Shown piece by piece: positions 24,132 through 32,941 of a DNA stretch of 46,429 nt. Made by a program: the position numbers and the translations under genes. The DNA comes from an uncultured Porphyromonadaceae bacterium. Its GTDB lineage: Bacteria > Bacteroidota > Bacteroidia > Bacteroidales > Muribaculaceae. Below the pieces are notes generated by a model that had not been told where the DNA came from, did no database searches, and was given only the letters and a program-made list of their open reading frames with translations. Numbering within the stretch: position 1 is the stretch's first letter; every line of letters starts with the position of its first letter. The DNA lies in the NCBI GenBank assembly GCA_900555715.1, contig USMC01000021.1, forward strand, positions 1 through 46,429, written 5' to 3'.

Positions 24132-25041
24132 GATCACTTTCGCTCCAGCGCATACCCTCCGAAGGAGCCGTAGGATGCAGCATCGAACAAGTCTCAAGCT
24201 TGTCGGACACCGACCATGCCATCCAGCCGATTCTGTTCCTGTCGGCAAGCGCCATCCATTCCTTCCACGACTCCGGGTCGAGCTCCCCGTCGCCGGTGTG
24301 CTCCATCGCGGCGCACTCCGCCATGAAGACGGGCAGACCGCTGTCGACAGCCTTCTGAACGCGGTCGCGGAGCCAGTCGCCGTGGGTGGCGGCATAGTAA
24401 TGGACGGAATATACAATGTTATTATCCGACACAATAGGGTCGGCGGCAGCAAGATGTATGTCCTGATCCCAGCGTGGCGTAGGAACGACAACCACAGCAT
24501 CCGGCGCATTACGGCGCAGGACAGGCAGGAGTGCTTCTGCGTAAGCCTTTGTCTGAGCCCACTCCACCTCCATCGGCTCGTTCCATATCTCATAAAGAAG
24601 ATTGGGCAGATGACCGTATTTCTCTGTTACCTTTGTGAAAAACTCCTTGGCAAGCTCGAGATTATCAGGATGGCTGTGGAAGTCGATAAGAGCATATATC
24701 CCGTTTTCAACCGCTCCTCTTACAATGCTGTCGACACAGGCATAGGCGAGATCGGGACGCTTTTCAAGGCTTATATCTCCAAGATTGACACCTATCGAGC
24801 ATCTGACAGCCTGAGCGCCCCAGTCTTTTGCTATCCTCGACACAGTGCTCGTGTTATAGAAGCGCGGCCAGAGGCAATGCCAGCCCATGCTGACTCCCCG
24901 GAGCTGGACGGTGTCGCCCGCCTGATCTGTGATGACCGTGCCGCATACGTGAAGCCTGCCGTGTTTCTCCACCGGCGTTAAGGCACTTGCAGGAATAGAT
25001 GCGAGTGCAAGAATGATCGCTGCGATTCTGTTATATATCAT
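24088..25041 (-). CDS. GH5 glycosidase (cellulase superfamily), exported
   Basis: 317 residues from the ATG at 25041, chosen because it gives a clean signal peptide (MIYNRIAAIILALASIPASA) and follows a full promoter. The GH5 barrel shows RGVSMGWHCLW, IDFHSHPD, acid/base in YEIWNEP (Glu155), YSVHYYAATHG and nucleophile in PVFMAECAA (Glu242). Endo-beta-glucanase or mannanase activity is likely; the subfamily cannot be told by eye. It is divergent from the six-gene operon with 189 bases between starts, and may supply an endo-acting enzyme to it. Confidence 0.88.
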   Translation of the reverse strand: MIYNRIAAIILALASIPASALTPVEKHGRLHVCGTVITDQAGDTVQLRGVSMGWHCLWPRFYNTSTVSRIAKDWGAQAVRCSIGVNLGDISLEKRPDLAYACVDSIVRGAVENGIYALIDFHSHPDNLELAKEFFTKVTEKYGHLPNLLYEIWNEPMEVEWAQTKAYAEALLPVLRRNAPDAVVVVPTPRWDQDIHLAAADPIVSDNNIVYSVHYYAATHGDWLRDRVQKAVDSGLPVFMAECAAMEHTGDGELDPESWKEWMALADRNRIGWMAWSVSDKLETCSMLHPTAPSEGMRWSESDLKPWAKMVQEALRH

Positions 25042-25061
25042 GGTATTCTGTTTATTTTCCG

Positions 25062-25092
25062 CAAAAATAGCCTGTTCACTCCGATTATCAAA
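25062..25092 (-). promoter_or_regulatory. Promoter of the GH5 gene
   Basis: Minus strand TTTG (25092-25089), 19 bases, TATTTTTG (25069-25062): full Bacteroidetes consensus, 20 bases before the start at 25041. Confidence 0.75.
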
Positions 25093-25196
25093 CAGATGGA
25101 CGGCTCTGGTCAATTATCTGCTAAGAAAGTACACACCAAGAAATAAAAAGTTGCAAAAATATGCGCCCATTATATAAATTATTGAATTATTATTCG

Positions 25197-25204
25197 TAAC
25201 TTTG
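25197..25204 (+). promoter_or_regulatory. -7 box of the six-gene operon
   Basis: TAACTTTG ends 26 bases before the first start codon. No good -33 TTTG stands 19-21 bases upstream, so an activator may be needed. No regulator gene lies beside the operon. Confidence 0.55.
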
Positions 25205-25230
25205 GGAACTCAAACAACTTTCTTGCAACG

Positions 25231-27291
25231 ATGTTTAAATCCTTAAAATCTACTCGCGCAGGTCTGATTTCTGCGACAATCGCCGTCGTCCTTCCCGCAG
25301 CAAGCACAATGGAAGCAGCGGCCCGTACCAACGTCACCACCGGTAATAACACTGTCACAATCTCCAACGGTCAGGCAAGCGCCACATTCAGCTCCGGAAA
25401 AGCATTCGACATCCTTGAGATGAGCCACGGAAGCTCGCGCAACCTTGTCACACCCGGCTCTAACCTTGAACCATGGACAATCACCTACCTCGGCGCCCAG
25501 GGCGAGACACCTCAGGTAAGCCCCAAGACCTCTATCTACAAAGGCTTTACACAGGAACGCAACGATACAGCCACAGTCCTGCGCTTCATCTGGGACACCA
25601 AGCTCGTCTACGGCGACAAGACGCACCCTGTCGAGATGACGGTATCACTGCCCGACAATTCCCCGCTTCTGGCATGGAACATAAGCGCAGACCTTCCTCA
25701 AGGATGGGAAGTAACAGAAATTGCATTCCCCACCGTTGCAATCACATCGCCCGAAAACGCCAGAGTAATAATCCCCGCCGGATGGGGAAATGAATACAAA
25801 CTGCGCTCCGACACTGTCTATAACGCCAACTATCCTTCATGGTCGGCGTCGATGCAGATGCTCATGGTGCACAATGCCGACGGCACCTACTTCTACTCTC
25901 CGCGCGACTACGCGGCATGCGGCAAACTGATGACCGTGAGCGAACGCGTCGGACAGAGCAACCTCAGCACGAAAACGGTCGTTTCGGAAGCGTGGAACAA
26001 AAACGGACGCTTCACCCTGCCATGGACCACAGAGACAGCCTATACCGGAAAGACATGGGAGGATGCCGCCCGCGCATGGTACCGCCCCTTCGCCCAGTCT
26101 ACTTCATGGGGAAACAAGAAAGTGAGCGAACGCGCCATTCCCAAATGGATCACCGACAACGACCTGTGGATGCGTGCCAAATTCACCAACGACACAACAG
26201 TAGCCGCATGTCATAAAGCGATAGACTATTACGGCAAAGGACTCATCTTCCACTGGTATTTCTGGCACAACCACGCCTACGACTCCCACTACCCCGACTA
26301 TTTCCCTGCCAAGCCCGAATTTGCCGGCATCGTAAAGCAGATGCGCGACCGCGGCTGCTATGTCATGCCATATATTAACGGACGCCTCTGGGACCCGGGT
26401 GCCGACAGCTACAAGGCACGCAACGGCAAAGATGCATCCTGCCGCCGCCCCGACGGAGCACTCTATACAGAGATTTACCCGACATCGCTTGTTCCTAACT
26501 CCGTCACGTGTCCTTCGTCGCCCATCTGGCGCAACATTCTTCTCGAACTTTCCGACTCCATTCAGGAACGCCTCGGCACCAACGGACTCTATATCGACCA
26601 GATTGCAGCAGCAGCACCTTACCCCTGCTATGCCGCCAATCACAGCCACCCCAAAGGCGGAGGTGAATTCTGGTATGAGGCATACCGCGGCATCATCGAC
26701 GACATGCGCCGCGACCATCTCAAAAAAGACAACGTCATCTTCTCCGAAGAAAACGCCGAATGCTACATTCCGGTGTTCGACATCCTGCTGACAGTCAACA
26801 CACCCCACACGCCGGCATGTAAGATTGTTCCGCTCTTCCCCATAATCTATTCCGACCGTGTGCTCACAACCTCTTTCACCTACAGCCCATATCTGGACGT
26901 CACTCAGGGCGATTTCCGACACGAAAACATGATGGCTCTCCTCTATGGCGCACAGCTCGGGTGGGTTGATCCCCGCCTGCTGTGGAAAGACAGCAAGACT
27001 GAATATGAGGCAGAGTTCCTGCGCACTCTCACCGAGTTCCGCAAGAAACAGCACGACGTTTTTGTCGGCGGTCAGTATATCCGCGAGATAGTGCCCGGAG
27101 GCGACAATCCAGAGGCAGACATTCCTGTGTTCGGTAAAGAAAAGATGGTACGCGGAGCCGAATGGATATCCGCCGACGGCAAACGCGTTCTCTACGTCGT
27201 AAACAGCGACTCCAAGCCCCACACCGTCACACTGCCCGACGGTAAAGAACTAAAAATGAAACCTGTATCGGCTAAGCGCATCAACCTCTGA
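25231..27291 (+). CDS. DUF6259-like putative glycosidase, exported
   Basis: 686 residues with a signal peptide (about 1-30). The first third is a beta-sandwich (GRSRNLVTPG-like region, SLPDNSPLLAWNISADLP), of the mutarotase-like type that precedes many glycosidase barrels. The rest looks like a TIM barrel: KGLIFHWYFWHNHAYDSHYP, GCYVMPYINGRLWDP, NGLYIDQIAAAAPYPC (Asp456) and NVIFSEENAECYIPVF. Asp456 at a strand end and the following SEENAE are candidate catalytic acids. The C terminus is a small beta-domain. I believe it matches DUF6259 but am not certain. First gene of the operon, 5 bases before the GH3 fusion. Confidence 0.6.
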   Translation: MFKSLKSTRAGLISATIAVVLPAASTMEAAARTNVTTGNNTVTISNGQASATFSSGKAFDILEMSHGSSRNLVTPGSNLEPWTITYLGAQGETPQVSPKTSIYKGFTQERNDTATVLRFIWDTKLVYGDKTHPVEMTVSLPDNSPLLAWNISADLPQGWEVTEIAFPTVAITSPENARVIIPAGWGNEYKLRSDTVYNANYPSWSASMQMLMVHNADGTYFYSPRDYAACGKLMTVSERVGQSNLSTKTVVSEAWNKNGRFTLPWTTETAYTGKTWEDAARAWYRPFAQSTSWGNKKVSERAIPKWITDNDLWMRAKFTNDTTVAACHKAIDYYGKGLIFHWYFWHNHAYDSHYPDYFPAKPEFAGIVKQMRDRGCYVMPYINGRLWDPGADSYKARNGKDASCRRPDGALYTEIYPTSLVPNSVTCPSSPIWRNILLELSDSIQERLGTNGLYIDQIAAAAPYPCYAANHSHPKGGGEFWYEAYRGIIDDMRRDHLKKDNVIFSEENAECYIPVFDILLTVNTPHTPACKIVPLFPIIYSDRVLTTSFTYSPYLDVTQGDFRHENMMALLYGAQLGWVDPRLLWKDSKTEYEAEFLRTLTEFRKKQHDVFVGGQYIREIVPGGDNPEADIPVFGKEKMVRGAEWISADGKRVLYVVNSDSKPHTVTLPDGKELKMKPVSAKRINL

Positions 27292-27296
27292 TAACA

Positions 27297-30200
27297 ATGA
27301 AACGCATTTCTATTCTGGCTGCGTTAGTACTGGCAGCGTTCCTGCCGGCTTCCGCACAGACTAAGACAATAACGGAAAAAGACATTCCCGCCCTGCTGAA
27401 AGAGCTCACCCTGGAACAGAAAGCACACCTCCTCGTCGGGACAAAAGGAACCGACGAAGCTCCGAGCCACCGTGTCCACGGAGCTGCCGGATGGACATAT
27501 CAGATTCACGGGCTCGGTATACCGTCGGTCAATCTCGCCGACGGTCCGGTAGGCGCACGCATCAACCCTAAGCCATGGAATGCCGTAACTGACAGTTACG
27601 ATTCCGACGGCAATCCGCAGTCGGTGGCAGCTGCCGGTGCGACAGGCATAGCGCCCGGCACGCCATTATGGGTGACAGCCTTTCCCTCCACGACATCACT
27701 CGCAGCGACATTCGACGCAGAAGCAGCACGCGCACAGGGCACGACCATGGGTAAAGAAGCTGCTGCGTACGGCATCGACGTACTCCTCACACCCGGTGTG
27801 AACATTGTCCGCAATCCTCTATGCGGACGCAACTTCGAGTATTACTCAGAAGACCCCTATCTCACCGGAGCTCTTGCATCTGAACTCATCAGAGGCATAC
27901 AGAACGAAGGCGTCGGCACAAGCCTGAAACACTTTGTCGCCAACAACCAGCAGACCGGCAAGAAATTCAACGATGCGCGAATCTCTCAGCGTGCATTGCG
28001 CGAAATCTACCTTCCGGCTTTTGAAATGTGCGTACGCCAGGCAAAACCATGGACCGTCATGGGCTCGTACAACCTCATCGGCGGCGAGTACACACAGACA
28101 AACCGCGAGCTCATGCAGAAACTGCTGCGCGACGAATGGGGTTTCAACGGTCTTGTCGTCACCGACTGGAGCGTATACCGCCCTACCGACAAGCTCATCA
28201 AAGCCCGTGTGGGACTCATCATGCCGGGCAGTGAAAAACTTGTCGGCGAGGTAATCGAGGCAGTGAACAGCGGCGCCGTCACCATGGCGGAGCTCGACTC
28301 TTGCGTGGCAGATGTGCTTCGTCTCGACGCCCGTTCCCTGACAGCTAAAGGATGGACGCCTTCGGCTCCCGACCTTGCCGAAGGTGCCGGTCTTTCCCGC
28401 CGCATAGGCGCCGAAGGCATGGTTCTCCTCAAAAACAACGACAAGACGCTGCCGCTCCGTCAGGGTGCCGGAATAGCCCTGTTCGGAACAGGAGCATATC
28501 AGTCGATTGGCGGAGGAACCGGCTCCTCGAACGTCAACAAAGCACACATCATCGACATCGACCGTGGACTTGAAGCAGCAGGTTTCAAGGTGAACAAGAA
28601 TCTCCAGAAAATATACCGCGACTACAACGACTCTCAGGCTCGGCTGACCGAAAAATTCGCAGGCGTACCCGACTGGCAGAAAATCAGCTATCACCGTCCT
28701 GTCATTGCCGAAATGGATCTTTCGCACGCGACGACACTGATAGGATCACTTGCAGCGAAAGAAGAAGCTGCCGTCATAGTAATAAACCGCAAGAGCGGCG
28801 AGACTGCCGACCGTGTGCTCGACAATGACTTCAATCTCAGCGCCGACGAACAGACGATGATCCGGCTTGTCAGCGAAGCTTTCCATGCTGCCGGCAAACC
28901 CGTGGTTATCGTTATGAACGTGCCGGGAATGATGGAGACGGTGTCGTGGCGCGATATGCCAGACGCAATAGTCGCCGCATGGTTCCCCGGGCAGGAATGC
29001 GGTCATGCCGTGGCAGATGTGCTGTCCGGCAAGGTAAATCCCTCAGGACGCCTGCCGTTCACTATGCCTGTACAGTACAGTGACCTTCCATCGAGCCGCA
29101 ACTATCCGTATCTCGGACAGACATCCGGAAAGAACTTCGACTACACAAACTATGAGGAAGACATCTGGGTAGGCTACCGCTTCTTTGAAAAAGACGGAAA
29201 AGAAGTAGCCTATCCCTTCGGTTACGGTCTTAGCTACACCGATTTCGGCTACACGGACGCGAAAGTGTCACGCCGCGGCGACAAGACAACCGTCAGCGTC
29301 ACCGTCACCAATACAGGCGACAAGCCCGGACGCGAAGTGGTTCAGCTCTACGTCAGCGCTCCCGAAAACGGCATTATCAAGCCTGTCGCCGAGCTGCGCG
29401 GATTCACAAAGACCCGTGAGCTCGCTCCCGGCGAATCACAGCGGGTAAGCATCACCGTTCCCGACAACCGCCTTGCTTCATTCGATCAGGATAACTCACA
29501 GTGGGTCACCGCAAAAGGAACCTATCAGGCACGTCTGGGACGCTCGGCAGGAAACTACATCGTCTCGCTGCCCTTCACCGTCAAAAAAGAAACGATCCGC
29601 AAGGTCGAAAATATCCTCGCCCCTGTAGAGCCGGTAAAGGCAATCGTTCCCGGCACAGGAGCCTACCGCGATATGAACTGGCATGAGGCATCCGACTTCC
29701 GTATGCTCGGACGCGTCTATCCGGATTCGCTGCCCATATACAGCCGCGTGCCGTCGTTCCTCCACAAAGATACACGATGGGACCTCGTCTGGCTCGGCAG
29801 TTTCTCTGCCGGAATCGCAATCCGCTTCCGCACCGACTCGCCCAAAATCGCCCTCGACTGGGAAAATACCGAGAAACTCACCATGAGCCACATGGCTGAT
29901 CTCGGCACGCGCGGCGCCGACCTCTACTGGCTCAACGAGAAAGGCGAATGGCGCTCTCTGGCGCCGGCACGTCCGATGGGCGAAAATCCCTCCAAATGGA
30001 TGATGATCGACAACATGGAACCTGCCATGCGCGAATATATGCTTCATCTGCCCCTCTACGACGGACTGAAATATTGCAAGATAGGCATCAAGGACGGCTA
30101 CACCATCGACCAGCCAGCTGTCGACAGCCCGCGCAAGGACCTGAAACCTGTCGTCATCTACGGTACTTCGATCGCTCACGGAGCAACTGCATCCCGCCCC

Positions 30201-30689
30201 GGAATGGCGCCGAGCAACTGGCTGCGGCGCGCCCTCGACCGCGATGTCATCAACCTCGGTTTCAGCGGCAACGCACATCTCGACTACGAGACAGCACGTA
30301 TGATGGCAGACGTCGACGCTGCTGTATATGTGCTGGACAACATTCCGAACTCATGGGTAGATGAAATAAACGAGAAAACCGAAAACTTCGTCAAGATTCT
30401 CCGTGACCGTCATCCCGACGTCCCGCTGATTTTTATCGAAGACCCGTACTTCACCACATCGCAGCTCGACAAACGGATGCTCGACGAAGTGGAATCCAAG
30501 AATGCTGCCCTGAAAGCCGTGTACGAAAAGATGACGGCAAACGGTCTTAAAAACACCTATTACATAACGTCCGACAGGATAACGACAGAAGACGGCGAAT
30601 GGTCGTCGGATGCGATACACTACACCGACCACGGCTTCGTCAAATACTGCCAGACACTCCTTCCTGTAATCCAAGAAGCTATCAGATGA
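27297..30689 (+). CDS. GH3 glycosidase fused to GxDLY/SGNH esterase
   Basis: 1130 residues, signal peptide ending ASAQ. GH3 N-domain with nucleophile in GLVVTDWS (Asp290); GH3 C-domain (AWFPGQECGHAVADVL around 560) and fibronectin-III-like domain up to about 755. Then a second enzyme: a beta-domain with the GxDLY motif GADLY (residues 873-877) and an SGNH hydrolase of the Lipase_GDSL_3 kind, with VIYGTSIAHGA (Ser958), LGFSGNAHL and DAIHYTDHG (Asp/His near 1105). The parts are usually separate proteins. A beta-glycosidase and a deacetylase in one chain imply an acetylated beta-linked substrate. Its stop overlaps the next start (ATGA). Confidence 0.88.
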   Translation: MKRISILAALVLAAFLPASAQTKTITEKDIPALLKELTLEQKAHLLVGTKGTDEAPSHRVHGAAGWTYQIHGLGIPSVNLADGPVGARINPKPWNAVTDSYDSDGNPQSVAAAGATGIAPGTPLWVTAFPSTTSLAATFDAEAARAQGTTMGKEAAAYGIDVLLTPGVNIVRNPLCGRNFEYYSEDPYLTGALASELIRGIQNEGVGTSLKHFVANNQQTGKKFNDARISQRALREIYLPAFEMCVRQAKPWTVMGSYNLIGGEYTQTNRELMQKLLRDEWGFNGLVVTDWSVYRPTDKLIKARVGLIMPGSEKLVGEVIEAVNSGAVTMAELDSCVADVLRLDARSLTAKGWTPSAPDLAEGAGLSRRIGAEGMVLLKNNDKTLPLRQGAGIALFGTGAYQSIGGGTGSSNVNKAHIIDIDRGLEAAGFKVNKNLQKIYRDYNDSQARLTEKFAGVPDWQKISYHRPVIAEMDLSHATTLIGSLAAKEEAAVIVINRKSGETADRVLDNDFNLSADEQTMIRLVSEAFHAAGKPVVIVMNVPGMMETVSWRDMPDAIVAAWFPGQECGHAVADVLSGKVNPSGRLPFTMPVQYSDLPSSRNYPYLGQTSGKNFDYTNYEEDIWVGYRFFEKDGKEVAYPFGYGLSYTDFGYTDAKVSRRGDKTTVSVTVTNTGDKPGREVVQLYVSAPENGIIKPVAELRGFTKTRELAPGESQRVSITVPDNRLASFDQDNSQWVTAKGTYQARLGRSAGNYIVSLPFTVKKETIRKVENILAPVEPVKAIVPGTGAYRDMNWHEASDFRMLGRVYPDSLPIYSRVPSFLHKDTRWDLVWLGSFSAGIAIRFRTDSPKIALDWENTEKLTMSHMADLGTRGADLYWLNEKGEWRSLAPARPMGENPSKWMMIDNMEPAMREYMLHLPLYDGLKYCKIGIKDGYTIDQPAVDSPRKDLKPVVIYGTSIAHGATASRPGMAPSNWLRRALDRDVINLGFSGNAHLDYETARMMADVDAAVYVLDNIPNSWVDEINEKTENFVKILRDRHPDVPLIFIEDPYFTTSQLDKRMLDEVESKNAALKAVYEKMTANGLKNTYYITSDRITTEDGEWSSDAIHYTDHGFVKYCQTLLPVIQEAIR

Positions 30690-32926
30690 AGCGGACAATA
30701 ACATCTGCGGCAACGCTTGCCCTCGCAATCGCTCTACATGCGGCGACAGTCGCCACTACCGGCGACGGCAGACTCACATACACAGAAAACGTCAGCAACG
30801 GCGACCGCATAGAAATCGACTTTGCCAGATGTATGGCGAACAATCTGTTCACATTCAGCGAAGTGCGACTGAACGGCAGTGTCCTCAACCATACCGATTC
30901 CGACAATATCGGACCTTTTCTGATTTCAGGGCATGGCTGGGCGGGCGGCAACCATCTTGAAAGCGGAAACCGGACAGCACACACCGATAAAATAACTGTC
31001 ACTGCCGACGGCTTGCCGCTCAACCTTGCCGGAAGCTCACGCACAGAATGCACTCTGCTGACGATAGAGGTCGAGAACACAATCCTGCTTCCGCCTTCGA
31101 CTTCGGCTGTCTTCGCCATTGAAACAGTGACATACAGCGTATCTGGAAACAGCATAGAAGTGAACTGTCACCACGAATACAAGACCGACTCAGCCGTAAA
31201 AGTCGAGAGATATTACGGAATGCAGTCGATGTTCATCGGCGAGACAGAGATGCTTACCCCTGGCGGAGCATACAGGAAATGGACACCGACAGCACAGGTC
31301 AGTCAGTTCACAAAATCTTCAGCTCCCGATTTCTGTCTCTTTGTCGAGCACTCGGCAAACGGCTACCAGGCTGCATGGATGGATCCGGAGGAAGGTATCG
31401 GCGACCGCAGCATGGTAGATGCTTCGGATGTGGTGTTCATCGGCAATTCATACAGCAAATCCTACCATAAAATTATAGGCAACAGACCGCTGAAAAACGG
31501 CGACAGTACGGAATGGCATGGCGTGTACAGCTGGTTTTCGAAACCTGTAACCGACAATGCCCGCGGCGGCGACGGCACGTTCGCCTATCTCGGAAGCATG
31601 TGGGGAGAAGATATTCTCTTCACGGCGGATCCCACGGGCAAAGTGACTGTCGGCGACAACTTCGTCACTCCCACCGACGGCTTCGGACGCGACACCGAGG
31701 TGTGCGACGTCGTTCTTGTCTATTCAGGAGACACGCGTCGCCCGACATGGAATGCCGAACATCTCCGCCCGTACGTAATACACCGCTATGCCGACGGCAG
31801 CCGCGACTGGTTCTACGACAGTTTTCTCTTTCTCGAATTCGGATGGAATGGCAGTGTGCTCGGCAACAGCGGCAAAGGACAGAAACCCGCCTTACAGAGC
31901 GACTGGCTCGAATACCTCGACCATCTGTTTGCGAAAGGTCAGGATCTGCACGCGCTCGACGATCTCATTGAAAGCTACAAAGCCGAGCTTGGCGAGCCAA
32001 GGATGCCTCATAAAGTTATAATCGGTATTCCCGCACCTGCAAAAGACGGCACCGACGGCGACCCCGTGTGGAGCGACATAAGCTGGGGCAGCATCGGCGG
32101 AACAAGCATGAATTTTACTTTGAGGGCACATCGCGAACAAGCTGTAAAATGGTTCATCGACGAACTTGCCGCCCGTTTTTACAGTGAAGACTTCAAAAAT
32201 ATTGATCTTGCCGGATTCTACTGGATAGAAGAATCGCTCTATTCAAACTCCGACATCGTTCCTGCCGTCAACCGCTATATAAGCGACTGGGGTCTTCGTT
32301 CCTATTGGATTCCCTACTGGGCGAATAACGACAGATACGCGCTGAAATGGAGATCGGTCTACCGTTTCGATATGGCATGGCGTCAGCCGAACTATTATTT
32401 CTACGACGGCGACACTCTGCCGCCTTTTTCACGTCTGGAAGAAGCTATCGAAAAGTGCCGCGACAACGGTATGGGGCTCGAACTTGAATTCGAGACCTCA
32501 GGACGCAACAACGGTATGCACGAAGTGTCTGCCGACATGCACAAGCGTCTTGTCGACTATATTGATGAATTCGAGCGGCTCGGAGTATGGGATAAGGCAG
32601 GTGTAGCGCACTATTGCGGCACACAGGGTTTCTACGACATGGACCGTAGTAACGACCTTGTCAACCATGCGACAATCGACCGTCTCGCAAGGCTTGTAGC
32701 GAAACGTCAGATGACATACAGCGGAGTAGGCGATATCATTGCCGATGATGCTCCAGCACTCGTCGTTGTCGGAAAAGGAGAGATTTATATATCTGCCGAC
32801 GATGTGACAATATATAATGTAAGCGGAGCGGCGATAGCGCGCGGCGCGGGACGCCACGCTTGCGCCAGAGGCATCTTCATAGCCGCCGACAGCAAAGGAA
32901 ACACAGAGAAGTTTATCGTAAAGTAA
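30686..32926 (+). CDS. Unrecognised N-module fused to DUF4855-like domain, exported
   Basis: 746 residues from the ATG that overlaps the upstream stop. Signal peptide about 1-19. Residues of about 20-330 form a module that I do not recognise, highly similar to the N-terminal part of the protein at 35041 (shared RYYGMQSM, IGETE-LTPGG-Y, FCLFVEH, DNARGGDG). Residues of about 338-700 are a DUF4855-like domain, with candidate acids in FYWIEESLYS (Glu516) and MGLELEFET (Glu599/601/603). The last 50 residues (VTIYNVSGAAIARG, then GIFIA and NTEKFIVK) resemble a type IX secretion sorting tail. Function unknown; context points to glycan cleavage. Confidence 0.7.
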   Translation: MKRTITSAATLALAIALHAATVATTGDGRLTYTENVSNGDRIEIDFARCMANNLFTFSEVRLNGSVLNHTDSDNIGPFLISGHGWAGGNHLESGNRTAHTDKITVTADGLPLNLAGSSRTECTLLTIEVENTILLPPSTSAVFAIETVTYSVSGNSIEVNCHHEYKTDSAVKVERYYGMQSMFIGETEMLTPGGAYRKWTPTAQVSQFTKSSAPDFCLFVEHSANGYQAAWMDPEEGIGDRSMVDASDVVFIGNSYSKSYHKIIGNRPLKNGDSTEWHGVYSWFSKPVTDNARGGDGTFAYLGSMWGEDILFTADPTGKVTVGDNFVTPTDGFGRDTEVCDVVLVYSGDTRRPTWNAEHLRPYVIHRYADGSRDWFYDSFLFLEFGWNGSVLGNSGKGQKPALQSDWLEYLDHLFAKGQDLHALDDLIESYKAELGEPRMPHKVIIGIPAPAKDGTDGDPVWSDISWGSIGGTSMNFTLRAHREQAVKWFIDELAARFYSEDFKNIDLAGFYWIEESLYSNSDIVPAVNRYISDWGLRSYWIPYWANNDRYALKWRSVYRFDMAWRQPNYYFYDGDTLPPFSRLEEAIEKCRDNGMGLELEFETSGRNNGMHEVSADMHKRLVDYIDEFERLGVWDKAGVAHYCGTQGFYDMDRSNDLVNHATIDRLARLVAKRQMTYSGVGDIIADDAPALVVVGKGEIYISADDVTIYNVSGAAIARGAGRHACARGIFIAADSKGNTEKFIVK

Positions 32927-32941
32927 CACCAACAGTTAATA

